From Comamonadaceae bacterium (GTDB lineage Bacteria > Pseudomonadota > Gammaproteobacteria > Burkholderiales > Burkholderiaceae_C): a DNA stretch of 8,791 nucleotides. The stretch covers positions 1 to 8,791 of the forward strand of contig CANBRV010000083.1 in NCBI GenBank assembly GCA_947372005.1. Reading direction: 5' to 3'. Position numbers and translations under genes: made by a program. How positions within the stretch are numbered: position 1 is the first letter of the stretch; every line of letters begins with the position of its first letter. A model generated the notes under the pieces. The model saw only the letters and a program-made list of their open reading frames with translations. It searched no databases and had not been told where the DNA came from. Positions 1 to 6,652 of this stretch are shown here, piece after piece.

Positions 1-1190
1 GCCTTGGTGCGAATTTCGCCACCCTTCTTTTTGTCTTCGTCATAAGCGTACACAATTTGCCCGTCCACTGCTTTGCCGATCACTACCATATTAGCGGTAA
101 TCGCCTCGTGGTCAGCTTTGGTAAACGGGTGGTCATACGTTGTGACAACACCTTCGACTTTGGCATCCAAATTTTCAAGCGCAGCCAAAATCTTCGGACC
201 ATCTGTGCTGCCCGCTTGCTTCATCGCAGCGGCAAGCAAATAAATCGAGTCATAGCCCTGCGCTGCCGACACAGGCGAAGGAATACGCTTGACCTTGTAG
301 GCTTTTTGATAAGACTCGATAAAGCTCTTGCGCTTTGGTGTGTTCGGCTCTTGAATGAAGGTTTGCGGCATGATTGCGCCGTCGGCGTTTTTGCCAGCGT
401 TGTCCAAGAAGTTCGCCATCGACAGTGTCCACGAACCCATCATCGGTACTTTCCAGTTCAGCTTAATCATGCCGTTGGCGATTTGTGCCAACTCGGGGCC
501 GATGCCGTAGGTAATCACGACTTCAGCGCCTGCTTCTTTAGCTTTCAAGAGCTGAGCGGTCATGTCCACGTCTTTAATGTTGTACTTTTCAGTGGCAACT
601 GGCTTCAAGCCTTTGGCGGCCAAGGCCTTCTCCAAGTCTTCACGTCCCAATTGGCCGTAGTTGGTAGAGTCTGCCAAAATTGCGACTTTGGTGTATTTAC
701 GGCGTGTGATCAACTCTTCCACAATCATGCCCGATTGGATGGTGTCGTTGGCCGAGTTACGGAACACATAGTTCTCAGGCTGATCCGCAAACTGCTTAGT
801 AATGACGGACGCGGTTGCCACGTTGTTCATCACAGGTATTTTGGCTTCTTGATAAAAACGCTGCGATGCCAAGCCCACGCCAGAGTTGATGTAGCCTACG
901 GTAGCGACTACTTTCTCTTTGTTAATCAGCTCTTGTGCAATTTGTACGCCACGCTCATTTTTAGCTTCGTCGTCACGCTCAATCATCTCGATTTTGCGGC
1001 CATTGATGCCACCCTTAGCGTTGATTTCATTCACGGCAAGCTTTGCACCGTCACGCATGGATACGCCCATTGGGCTAGAGCCGCCAGTTAACGGACCTTG
1101 CAGACCAATTTTGATGGTGTCAGCCGCAAAGCCAAGTGTGGCAATCGCCATTGCAACAGAACCGAGTGCGAGTTTGTGAGTCAATTTCAT
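1..1190 (-). CDS. Liv-type ABC transporter periplasmic substrate-binding protein (partial, C-terminus off window)
   Basis: Periplasmic ligand-binding component of a Liv (HAAT) type ABC importer, the family that binds branched-chain amino acids, amides or related solutes. My reading of the minus strand gives 396 open codons running off the left edge. There is a Sec signal peptide at residues 1-22 (MKLTHKLALG, hydrophobic core, then FA before ADTIKIG). The mature start IKIGLQGPLTG and the following GAKLAVNEINAKGGINGRKI are hallmark type-I periplasmic binding fold segments, as are VATVGYINSGVG near 95-106 and AILADSTNYGQLG near 170-182. Family members are usually 370-400 residues, so only a few residues are probably missing. 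The ATG at 1190 is preceded by a strong GGAGG six bases upstream. Transport partners, if adjacent, would lie beyond the left edge. The ligand cannot be told from sequence; aromatic or amide substrates are alternatives. Family is confident, substrate is not. Confidence 0.93.
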   Translation of the reverse strand, partial: MKLTHKLALGSVAMAIATLGFAADTIKIGLQGPLTGGSSPMGVSMRDGAKLAVNEINAKGGINGRKIEMIERDDEAKNERGVQIAQELINKEKVVATVGYINSGVGLASQRFYQEAKIPVMNNVATASVITKQFADQPENYVFRNSANDTIQSGMIVEELITRRKYTKVAILADSTNYGQLGREDLEKALAAKGLKPVATEKYNIKDVDMTAQLLKAKEAGAEVVITYGIGPELAQIANGMIKLNWKVPMMGSWTLSMANFLDNAGKNADGAIMPQTFIQEPNTPKRKSFIESYQKAYKVKRIPSPVSAAQGYDSIYLLAAAMKQAGSTDGPKILAALENLDAKVEGVVTTYDHPFTKADHEAITANMVVIGKAVDGQIVYAYDEDKKKGGEIRTK

Positions 1191-1196
1191 AGGGAG

Positions 1197-1201
1197 CCTC
1201 C
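1197..1201 (-). promoter_or_regulatory. Strong ribosome binding site of the Liv-type binding protein
   Basis: On the minus strand these bases read GGAGG, a full anti-16S match, with a six-base spacer to the ATG at 1190. It is the best Shine-Dalgarno site in the window, as expected for an abundant periplasmic binding protein, and it fixes the start codon. Confidence 0.8.
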
Positions 1202-1253
1202 GTAAGGGATGAAAAAAATGAAGTCATGATTGAACGACTCGCGCAGTCTAGTG

Positions 1254-1270
1254 GATGCACCAGGTGCATC
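1254..1270. promoter_or_regulatory. Perfect palindrome upstream of the binding-protein gene, possible operator
   Basis: GATGCACC and GGTGCATC form an uninterrupted 8-bp inverted repeat around a single central A. It lies 64-80 bases upstream of the ATG at 1190, in the only sizeable non-coding gap (1191-1313). There is no T-tract on either side, so a terminator is unlikely. A second, weaker inverted repeat (GACT, five bases, AGTC) lies at 1236-1248. The symmetry and position suit a dimeric repressor or activator site controlling the transporter gene, but no regulator is visible in the window and I could not place convincing -35/-10 boxes around it. Confidence 0.35.
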
Positions 1271-1313
1271 TCGCTCCAAAATGCCGATGCCAGTCGCGCA
1301 AAAGACAGTCTGC

Positions 1314-2075
1314 TTAGCGCCCGCCTGTGACGTCAATCGTCGTGCCCGTCACATAGCTTGCCGCATCAGATAGCAGCCACACAATGGCGTTTGCCACTTC
1401 GTCTGCGCTGCCGGCGCGTCGCATGGGGACTTGCGGTGCCATCTGCGCGGCGCGATCAGGAATGCCGCCACTGGCGTGGATGTCTGTATCAATAATGCCT
1501 GGGCGAACACCGTTTACCCGAATGCCCTCAGCGGCGACTTCTTTCGCTAACCCCATCGTCAAAGTGTCAATCGCGCCCTTGCTGGCAGCGTAATCCAGAT
1601 ATTGTCCAGGTGAGCCAATCTTTGCTGCTGCGCTAGACAGATTGACAATGGCGCCACCTTCGTTCCCATACCGAGTGCTCATACGCTTGACGGCTTCGCG
1701 TGCGCAAATCAAAGAGCCAATCACGTTGATGTCAAACATGCGCTTTAAGCGTGCCACGCTCATTTCATCTAGCCGAGCGGTTATATCCACTACGCCCGCG
1801 TTGTTAACCAGCGCGTCCAAGCGCCCAAACTTGGCATCGATAGCAGCAAACATAGCCAGCACCTGCGTTTCATCTGCTACATCGGCCTGCAAGCCAAGCG
1901 CAGTGCCGCTTGCCAGAGTAATGCTCTCGCAAAGCTTATCGGAAGCGGCCTGCGAGGCGGTGTAGTTAATCACCACGGCGTAGCCAGCTTTGGCAAGCTG
2001 CAGGCAAGTTGCCGCACCAATGCCGCGGCTACCGCCCGTGACAAGAGCTACTTTTTGAGGTGACAGAGTCTTCAT
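1314..2075 (-). CDS. SDR family NAD(P)-dependent oxidoreductase
   Basis: Classical short-chain dehydrogenase/reductase of 253 residues, the normal length, probably cytoplasmic. The Rossmann cofactor motif TGGSRGIG is at 13-20, the structural NNAG at 91-94, the active-site Asn at 117, a catalytic serine pair in NLSSAA (147-148), and Tyr162/Lys166 in YAASK. VRPGIIDTDIH (190-200) and the C-terminal YVTGTTIDVTGG are typical of the FabG/glucose-dehydrogenase-like branch. Arg17 in the glycine-rich loop would be compatible with NADP(H), an inference. The frame stays open upstream to 2201, but that would overlap the divergent gene and add a non-SDR tail. ATG 2075 puts the Rossmann strand at the usual distance, though it lacks a clear Shine-Dalgarno. 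The substrate is unknown: 3-oxoacyl, sugar or small alcohol/ketone substrates are all possible. Confidence 0.92.
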   Translation of the reverse strand: MKTLSPQKVALVTGGSRGIGAATCLQLAKAGYAVVINYTASQAASDKLCESITLASGTALGLQADVADETQVLAMFAAIDAKFGRLDALVNNAGVVDITARLDEMSVARLKRMFDINVIGSLICAREAVKRMSTRYGNEGGAIVNLSSAAAKIGSPGQYLDYAASKGAIDTLTMGLAKEVAAEGIRVNGVRPGIIDTDIHASGGIPDRAAQMAPQVPMRRAGSADEVANAIVWLLSDAASYVTGTTIDVTGGR

Positions 2076-2101
2076 AATGGTACTTTTTAAGGATGTGTGT
2101 G
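2076..2101. promoter_or_regulatory. 26-base divergent gap between the SDR and isomerase genes
   Basis: Only 26 bases separate the two divergent start codons, so the promoters must reach into the opposing coding regions. A CATAAT hexamer at 2073-2078 (five of six to the sigma-70 -10 consensus) could serve the plus-strand gene, with a short leader before its AAGGA. No good -35 is present at the right distance. No convincing minus-strand promoter was found. Confidence 0.3.
2089..2093 (+). promoter_or_regulatory. Ribosome binding site deciding the isomerase start
   Basis: AAGGA sits eight bases before ATG 2102 and overlaps an in-frame upstream ATG at 2093, which therefore has no ribosome binding site of its own. 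This favours 2102 as the true start. Confidence 0.65.
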
Positions 2102-2704
2102 ATGTCGCAAAAAACAATTGATTATTACCTCGCCCCTCAGTCGCCTTGGACATACCTTGGGCATGCGCGACTGGTGGAGATGGCCAAAAAGTATGGCGCA
2201 AAAATCAGCATCAAACCTATGGATTTGGGCAAAATTTTCCCAATCTCGGGTGGTTTGCCGCTACCCAAACGCGCACCGCAGCGCCAAGCGTATCGGCTGG
2301 TGGAGTTGGCACGTTTTCGCGATCATTTACAAATGCCGCTGCACGTGCAGCCTGCGTTTTTCCCAGTAGCGGGTGATCCTGCTGCAAGAGTCATCATTGC
2401 CGTGCGTGAGGCCGATGGCCAAGATGCCGCCGTAACGTTTGCAGGCAAAGTGCTCGCTGGGGTGTGGGCGGATCAGCGCAATATTGCAGACGTGGATACG
2501 TTGAAATTGATGCTTGCCGAGTGCGGCTTGTCAGAGGGGCGTTATGACGAATCGCTTTCTGAGTCGACCCAAGCGCTCTACGACGCAGATACACAACAAG
2601 CGGTTGACGCCCAAGTGTTTGGCTCGCCCAGTTATGTCATTGATGGTGAGTTATTTTGGGGGCAAGATCGGTTGGAGTTTGTGGAGCGCAAGTTAGCGGC
2701 TTGA
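2102..2704 (+). CDS. 2-hydroxychromene-2-carboxylate isomerase family protein (DsbA fold, kappa-GST-like)
   Basis: A 200-residue protein of the thioredoxin/DsbA-fold family that includes NahD-type 2-hydroxychromene-2-carboxylate isomerase and kappa glutathione transferases. Visible features are the N-terminal strand DYYLAPQSPWTYLG (7-20), with Ser14 at the place where these enzymes use serine to contact the glutathione thiol, a central helical insert (about 55-160), and the C-terminal cis-proline segment FGSPSYVIDGELFWGQDRL (173-191), a family hallmark. Known members isomerise a chromene carboxylate in naphthalene breakdown using glutathione. Many homologues lie outside such pathways, and no aromatic-degradation genes are visible here, so the reaction is uncertain. 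The gene is divergent from the SDR gene, and its 3' end faces the corA-like gene with an 11-base gap and no visible terminator. Confidence 0.88.
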   Translation: MSQKTIDYYLAPQSPWTYLGHARLVEMAKKYGAKISIKPMDLGKIFPISGGLPLPKRAPQRQAYRLVELARFRDHLQMPLHVQPAFFPVAGDPAARVIIAVREADGQDAAVTFAGKVLAGVWADQRNIADVDTLKLMLAECGLSEGRYDESLSESTQALYDADTQQAVDAQVFGSPSYVIDGELFWGQDRLEFVERKLAA

Positions 2705-2715
2705 GCGCCTTTGCC

Positions 2716-3705
2716 TCACTTCCCTGTTCTTGCTAAATAGCGCTTACGCAAAAACACCGTGACCAAAACCACGGTCACGGCAGTCATTGTTCCCACTGCC
2801 CACCATAGGCCATCACCGCGGTGGATGAGAGGTAAGAACTCGAAGTTCATGCCAAAAAATCCAGTGACCAAATTGAGCGGCAAAAAGATGGCGGTAAGTG
2901 CCGTCAAGGTTCGCATGATGTCGTTGGTGCGATTGCCTTGAATCGAAAAGTGAATTTGAATAGCGGTCTCTAGCGTTTGCTCTAAGCGGCGGACATGATG
3001 CGCAACGCGCTCAATGTGTTCAAGTACATCGCGCGAACGGACCTTGAGTAAATCGGTCTCTCGCACAGCCAATGTATCGGTGCTTGCCATAGTCCAAGTA
3101 TCCAACTCATCAATCCATTCTTGCACTGCAGCACGCTGATCTTCACAGGTGTCGTCCAGCTGGTGTAGCCGCATCCGTGCGGCCAAGAGCGCATCCCAAT
3201 CGTCAAAACGTTTAGTGGGGCTCAGTAGCAGAGCTTGCCAGTGGTCTAAGGTTTTTGTCAGATCGCGTCGTAGGTCAAGGTAGGCATCCACCATTTGATT
3301 GACCATACGCAGCATCAAATCTGCGGGGCTCGTTGGCTGGCGGCTTGCTGGCGTGTCTTTTAGACGCTGAGCAAAGCTATTTCGCACGGCACAGTCTTCG
3401 GGGTGGACGCTTAAAACAATTTTGTCTAGGATCACAAATGCAACAGGACTGGTGTCGATGTTGATTAGTTTTGCAGTCACCTGAGCGCCGCCAACAATCA
3501 GCCTTCTAAATACCAATAGGTCGTAGTCTGCTGTGTAGTCAAAGTGCGAAGGCAAAGCATTGTTGAGTAAATCGCTTACATGCAAGTCAACCAAAGCCAC
3601 GTTAGATAAAGCTTGCAGGCGAGCCTGTACGGCATCCAAATTGGTTGCTAGTTCACTGCGCGGCAAACTAAGCCACGTGAATTGAGGAAAAGTGGTCTCT
3701 AGCAT
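2716..3705 (-). CDS. CorA family divalent metal ion transporter
   Basis: A 329-residue inner-membrane protein of the CorA/ZntB (2-TM-GxN) superfamily, which forms pentameric channels for Mg2+ or other divalent cations. It has a large acidic cytoplasmic N-terminal domain (1-260) with long charged helices, including a likely coiled-coil stalk helix around 205-262, then TM1 (about 265-284) ending in the selectivity signature GMN at 285-287 (FFGMNFEF), a short periplasmic loop, TM2 (about 302-320) and a basic tail RKRYLARTGK. The motif reads FGMN rather than the classic YGMN. The ATG at 3705 is seven bases after the dioxygenase stop and lacks a strong Shine-Dalgarno, so translation may be coupled. 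It is probably the last gene of a hemB-led transcript. Mg2+ is the default guess; Co2+, Ni2+ or Zn2+ cannot be excluded. Confidence 0.9.
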   Translation of the reverse strand: MLETTFPQFTWLSLPRSELATNLDAVQARLQALSNVALVDLHVSDLLNNALPSHFDYTADYDLLVFRRLIVGGAQVTAKLINIDTSPVAFVILDKIVLSVHPEDCAVRNSFAQRLKDTPASRQPTSPADLMLRMVNQMVDAYLDLRRDLTKTLDHWQALLLSPTKRFDDWDALLAARMRLHQLDDTCEDQRAAVQEWIDELDTWTMASTDTLAVRETDLLKVRSRDVLEHIERVAHHVRRLEQTLETAIQIHFSIQGNRTNDIMRTLTALTAIFLPLNLVTGFFGMNFEFLPLIHRGDGLWWAVGTMTAVTVVLVTVFLRKRYLARTGK

Positions 3706-3712
3706 GTAGTTG

Positions 3713-4387
3713 CTAGGCTATGTATTTACCAGCGCGCATCCATTTAGTTGCAATCCACTTCTCACCAGCCGTTACGGGTGCGCCGCCGTGCAGTGTGTGC
3801 TCATCGACTTGCCCTTTGTCATCGACATATTCAAAATAAATAGCAGCACCTTTTTTTGGCGTAATCGCCAACCCTAGAGGAGGGAAGATTGTTTCGCCAC
3901 CACCTTCAACATCGTTTAAGTAGATGATCATGGTGCTGACTCTCTGACCGCCTTTTGCGATATGAATGGCGCTACCAGGATTGTTGGCTGGAAAGTAATC
4001 AAAATGAGGCTTATATTCGCCGCCAACTTTGTAGTTGAGAATTTGCAGACCTTCTCCGTTTTCAATTGGCCAATGCATGACGGCAGCGATACGGGCATCC
4101 AATTTAGCAATGAACGCCGTCTCGTTAACTAAAAAATAAGTGCCGTAGCTGGTTCTATCTTGAATGACTTCTTCGCTGCCTGTTTGCGGATCAACAATCG
4201 TTGATTGTTTGAGCTTGGCACGCGATAACGCAATTAACGTATCGCACTCTTCGTGCGACAGTAAATTATCAAAAAGCGCCACCTCAGGTTGCTCAATGCG
4301 CATAGAGACGAAGACTTCGCGATCAGCGGTTTGGATTCGACGCGTTGTGCGCGGCAGTCTTGGAAAGGTGATGCTAGCTGTGGTCAT
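3713..4387 (-). CDS. Prolyl 4-hydroxylase-like 2OG-Fe(II) dioxygenase
   Basis: A 224-residue enzyme of the P4H alpha-subunit family, which uses Fe(II), O2 and 2-oxoglutarate to hydroxylate a target, classically a proline in a protein. The iron triad is visible as His128 and Asp130 in KPHFDYF and His200 in HTLHGG. The 2-oxoglutarate lysine is Lys210 in GEKWIATKW, ten residues after the distal His. RTSYGTYF (79-85) and QILNYKVGGEYKPHFD (115-130) match the family's double-stranded beta-helix. There is no signal peptide, so it is probably cytoplasmic. The frame extends to 4441, but that start would run into hemB; ATG 4387 leaves a 16-base gap, though its upstream region has no purine-rich site. 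It lies between hemB and a corA-like gene and is probably co-transcribed. The substrate is unknown; bacterial relatives have been proposed to modify proteins such as EF-Tu. Confidence 0.9.
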   Translation of the reverse strand: MTTASITFPRLPRTTRRIQTADREVFVSMRIEQPEVALFDNLLSHEECDTLIALSRAKLKQSTIVDPQTGSEEVIQDRTSYGTYFLVNETAFIAKLDARIAAVMHWPIENGEGLQILNYKVGGEYKPHFDYFPANNPGSAIHIAKGGQRVSTMIIYLNDVEGGGETIFPPLGLAITPKKGAAIYFEYVDDKGQVDEHTLHGGAPVTAGEKWIATKWMRAGKYIA

Positions 4388-4403
4388 AAAGGATTTTTTA
4401 AAC

Positions 4404-5417
4404 TTAAGTTGCCGATAGTAGCCGCGCAGCGTCACGTGCAAAATACGTCAATACACCATCTGCGCCAGCACGTTTAAACGCCATGAGCGACTCAATCATC
4501 ACCGCATCGTGATCTAGCCAACCATTTTGTGCCGCGGCTTTCAGCATGGCATATTCGCCACTGACTTGATAGGCATAGGTTGGCATGGCAAATGTATCTT
4601 TGACGCGGCGCACCACATCTAAATACGGCATGCCAGGCTTGACCATCACCATGTCGGCACCCTCGGCGATATCGAGCGCTACTTCGCGCAAAGCCTCGTC
4701 ACTATTGGCGTAGTCCATTTGGTAGACCTTCTTGTCTGCCTTGCCTAAATTGCCCGCGGAGCCGACCGCATCGCGGAACGGCCCATAAAAGCTAGACGCA
4801 TATTTGGCGCTGTACGCCATGATGCGCGTGTGCACCAAGCCCTTGGCTTCTAGCGCTGAACGGATTGCGCCAATGCGTCCGTCCATCATGTCAGACGGTG
4901 CGACGATGTCCACACCTGCCTCGGCTTGCACCAAGGCTTGTTTGACTAATACGGCAGTCGTTGTATCGTTGATGATGTAGCCCGAGTCGTCCAGCAAACC
5001 ATCTTGCCCATGGCTGGTGTACGGATCGAGTGCGACATCCGTCATGATGCCAAGCTTTGGGAATTCTTTTTTTAGCGCGGCAACGACTGTGGGAACGAGC
5101 CCCTTTGGGTTCCAAGCTTCATCGCCAGTTGGGTTCTTGAGCGAGCTATCCACGACAGGAAACAGCGCCATCACGGGAATACCCAATTTGACGCAATCTT
5201 CGGCCACAGGCAGTAGCAAATCGAGTGAGAGTCGCTCGACGCCGGGCATTGAGCTGACGGTTTGGCGTTGCTTGCTACCTTCCAGCACAAAAACGGGATA
5301 GATCAAGTCGTGCGCAGTAAGTGTGTTCTCGCGCATCATGTTGCGACTAAAGGCATCTCTTCGCATGCGGCGTGGGCGAGAGGCAGGAAAGGCGGGAAGT
5401 GGTGTGTTGTAGCTCAT
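4404..5417 (-). CDS. hemB: Delta-aminolevulinic acid dehydratase (porphobilinogen synthase)
   Basis: Cytoplasmic enzyme that condenses two 5-aminolevulinate molecules to porphobilinogen, the first common pyrrole of haem biosynthesis. Its 337 residues match the family length. The two substrate lysines are Lys205 (AYSAKYASSFYGP) and the Schiff-base Lys260 (VMVKPGMPY). The N-terminal arm RPRRMRRDAFSRNMMRE is typical. The metal loop DVALDPYTSHGQDG (127-140) has Ala129, Asp131 and Asp139 where zinc enzymes carry three cysteines, so this is the zinc-independent, Mg-type form seen in Pseudomonas. ATG 5417 gives the expected N-terminus but has no clear Shine-Dalgarno. The start lies 33 bases from a divergent cupin gene. 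It is the likely head of a three-gene run with the dioxygenase and corA-like genes. Confidence 0.98.
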   Translation of the reverse strand: MSYNTPLPAFPASRPRRMRRDAFSRNMMRENTLTAHDLIYPVFVLEGSKQRQTVSSMPGVERLSLDLLLPVAEDCVKLGIPVMALFPVVDSSLKNPTGDEAWNPKGLVPTVVAALKKEFPKLGIMTDVALDPYTSHGQDGLLDDSGYIINDTTTAVLVKQALVQAEAGVDIVAPSDMMDGRIGAIRSALEAKGLVHTRIMAYSAKYASSFYGPFRDAVGSAGNLGKADKKVYQMDYANSDEALREVALDIAEGADMVMVKPGMPYLDVVRRVKDTFAMPTYAYQVSGEYAMLKAAAQNGWLDHDAVMIESLMAFKRAGADGVLTYFARDAARLLSAT

Positions 5418-5450
5418 GGCTATGATTGTGCCAAATTACAAGAGGACGCG
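5418..5450. promoter_or_regulatory. 33-base divergent gap between hemB and the cupin operon
   Basis: The start codons of hemB and the cupin gene face away from each other across 33 bases, so promoters must overlap the coding ends. TATGAT at 5421-5426 resembles a -10 box for the plus-strand operon, but no good -35 lies 16-18 bases upstream. GAGGA at 5442-5446, four bases before ATG 5451, is a credible ribosome binding site and fixes the cupin start, although the frame stays open back into hemB. Confidence 0.35.
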
Positions 5451-5840
5451 ATGACCACATTTACTAAAACTATTCTTTTTACCGATACAGATGGCAAAGC
5501 GCGTTTTATGGACGAGATCATTCCTCTGGGCGAAGGCTCGCCTGCTGCCATGTTGTCCGAACTGTTTGCCAGCGGCGGCTATCAACTGCGCCATAGCCCT
5601 GTGGGTTTTCGCAGCCAATTCCACTGCACGGGCGCAGCCGCGCAGTGGGTATTCATCCTGCAAGGCCGCATGGGTATTGGGCTGCAGGATGGCTCCTTGC
5701 GTGAATTCAAAGCGGGTGAGCACTTTTATTCGGCGGATCACTTGCCGATGGGCGTAGCGTTTGATGCCGCTTTACACGGTCATTGGAGCTGCCAAATAGG
5801 CGAGGAGCCTTTGGTCACCTTATTTGTGCGCGGGGCATAA
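5451..5840 (+). CDS. Small single-domain cupin-like protein of unknown function
   Basis: A 129-residue cytoplasmic protein with no signal peptide or membrane segment. The central part reads as a cupin beta-barrel: SPVGFRSQFHCTGAAAQWVFILQG (49-72) followed by a glycine turn, FKAGEHFYSADHLPMG (86-101), and a closing strand WSCQIGEEPLVTLFV. Possible metal ligands are His58, His91 and His109, though the classical cupin G(X)5HXH motif is not cleanly present: one histidine of motif 1 is replaced around Gln65-Trp66. It could therefore be a ligand-binding or sensor-like cupin rather than an enzyme. It leads an ABC transporter operon, with 20 bases to the binding-protein gene. The product could modify or sense the transported solute, an inference from position only. 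The start is chosen from the GAGGA site four bases upstream. Confidence 0.75.
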   Translation: MTTFTKTILFTDTDGKARFMDEIIPLGEGSPAAMLSELFASGGYQLRHSPVGFRSQFHCTGAAAQWVFILQGRMGIGLQDGSLREFKAGEHFYSADHLPMGVAFDAALHGHWSCQIGEEPLVTLFVRGA

Positions 5841-5851
5841 TTTTTAACTTT

Positions 5852-5855
5852 GGAG
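5852..5855 (+). promoter_or_regulatory. Ribosome binding site deciding the family-3 binding-protein start
   Basis: GGAG lies five bases before ATG 5861, directly ahead of a signal peptide. An in-frame upstream ATG at 5783 lies inside the cupin gene and would bury the signal peptide, so it is rejected. Confidence 0.75.
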
Positions 5856-5860
5856 CTTTT

Positions 5861-6652
5861 ATGAAATTGAGTAAACGACTGTTCACTTTGTCTGTCATCG
5901 CAGGCCTATCATTATTTGCGCTCACTTCACAGGCGCAAAATGCGTTAGACGATGTGATGAAGAATAAAAAAATCAGCATCGGCGTACTTACAGACTTTCC
6001 TCCCTATGGCTTTGTGGGAGCTGATTTGAAATCCCAAGGACTTGATATTGATATGGCCAATTACATTGGCGGCAAGTTGGGCGTCGCTGTTGAGCTTGTT
6101 CCTACAACTAGCGCCAATCGGATTCCTTATTTGCAAACCAAAAAAGCCGATATCGTGATTGCGACGCTTGGTAAAAATCTCGAGCGTGAGCGCGTGATTG
6201 ATTTCACGGCGGCTTACTCGCCTTTCTTTCAAGCCGTGTTTGCTGCCAAAAGTTTGAGCATCAAATCATTTGCTGACTTGGCTGGTAAATCGGTTGGCGT
6301 CACACGCGGCGCGATGGAAGACCAAGAGCTAGGCAAAGTCGCGCCAGCGGGGGTGGATGTGAAGCGCTTTGAAGACAACGCGGGCACGATTTCCGCGTTC
6401 ACATCAGGTCAGGTGCAAGTGATCGCAACGGGCGCATCGGTGGCGGGCAACATCATGGCGAAAAATCCACAGCTCAATACAGAATACAAATTACTTTTGA
6501 AAGACAGCCCTAACTTTATTGGCGTAGCTAAAGGCGAGGACAAGCTGCGCCTCAAAGTCAACGAAATTTTGGCTGGCGCTAAAAAGAGTGGCGACCTCGA
6601 CAAGATGGCGCAAAAGTGGCTAGGCAGACCCGCAGGGGATCTCCCGCAATAA
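5861..6652 (+). CDS. Family-3 (polar amino acid type) ABC transporter periplasmic binding protein
   Basis: A 263-residue periplasmic solute receptor (SBP family 3, HisJ/GlnH fold). The signal peptide is at 1-25 (MKLSKRLFTL, hydrophobic core, LTSQAQ). The mature domain begins with KISIGVLTDFPPYGF (37-51) and GLDIDMANYIGGKLGV (60-75). LGKNLERERVIDFTAAYSPF (103-122) carries Arg109, aligned by eye with the arginine that binds ligand carboxylate in HisJ. Lobe 2 starts at AGKSVGVTRGAMEDQ (141-155). The usual segment G-x-V-D-A...D, whose second Asp binds the ligand alpha-amino group, reads SGQVQVIATGASVA here (182-195), so both acids are replaced by Gln and Gly. The ligand may therefore not be a standard alpha-amino acid (inference). 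The gene is followed by two cognate permease genes in the same operon. Confidence 0.93.
   Translation: MKLSKRLFTLSVIAGLSLFALTSQAQNALDDVMKNKKISIGVLTDFPPYGFVGADLKSQGLDIDMANYIGGKLGVAVELVPTTSANRIPYLQTKKADIVIATLGKNLERERVIDFTAAYSPFFQAVFAAKSLSIKSFADLAGKSVGVTRGAMEDQELGKVAPAGVDVKRFEDNAGTISAFTSGQVQVIATGASVAGNIMAKNPQLNTEYKLLLKDSPNFIGVAKGEDKLRLKVNEILAGAKKSGDLDKMAQKWLGRPAGDLPQ

Noticed and set aside
57..1091. Long plus-strand open frame of 344 codons
   Set aside because: It lies entirely antisense to the Liv-type binding protein, whose signal peptide, ribosome site and family motifs are clear. The translated product has no recognisable domain and is typical of a shadow frame.
2076..2201. N-terminal extension of the SDR gene to 2201
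   Set aside because: The extra residues do not resemble an SDR, have no ribosome site, and would overlap the divergent isomerase gene. ATG 2075 gives the normal distance to the TGGSRGIG motif.
2705..2715. Shared terminator in the convergent gap between the isomerase and corA-like genes
   Set aside because: The gap is only 11 bases and I found no GC-rich stem followed by a T-run in it or in the adjoining coding ends.
4193..4209. Perfect 7-bp inverted repeat AACAATC / GATTGTT with a three-base centre
   Set aside because: It lies in the middle of the dioxygenase coding region, without a T-tract or promoter context. A repeat of this size is expected by chance in several kilobases.
4388..4441. 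Longer start for the dioxygenase at 4441
   Set aside because: It would overlap the end of hemB by 38 bases. ATG 4387 lies 16 bases past the hemB stop and keeps the complete dioxygenase domain.
5262..5450. N-terminal extension of the cupin gene into hemB
   Set aside because: The extension is antisense to the hemB 5' end and its residues look unrelated. GAGGA just before ATG 5451 marks the proper start.
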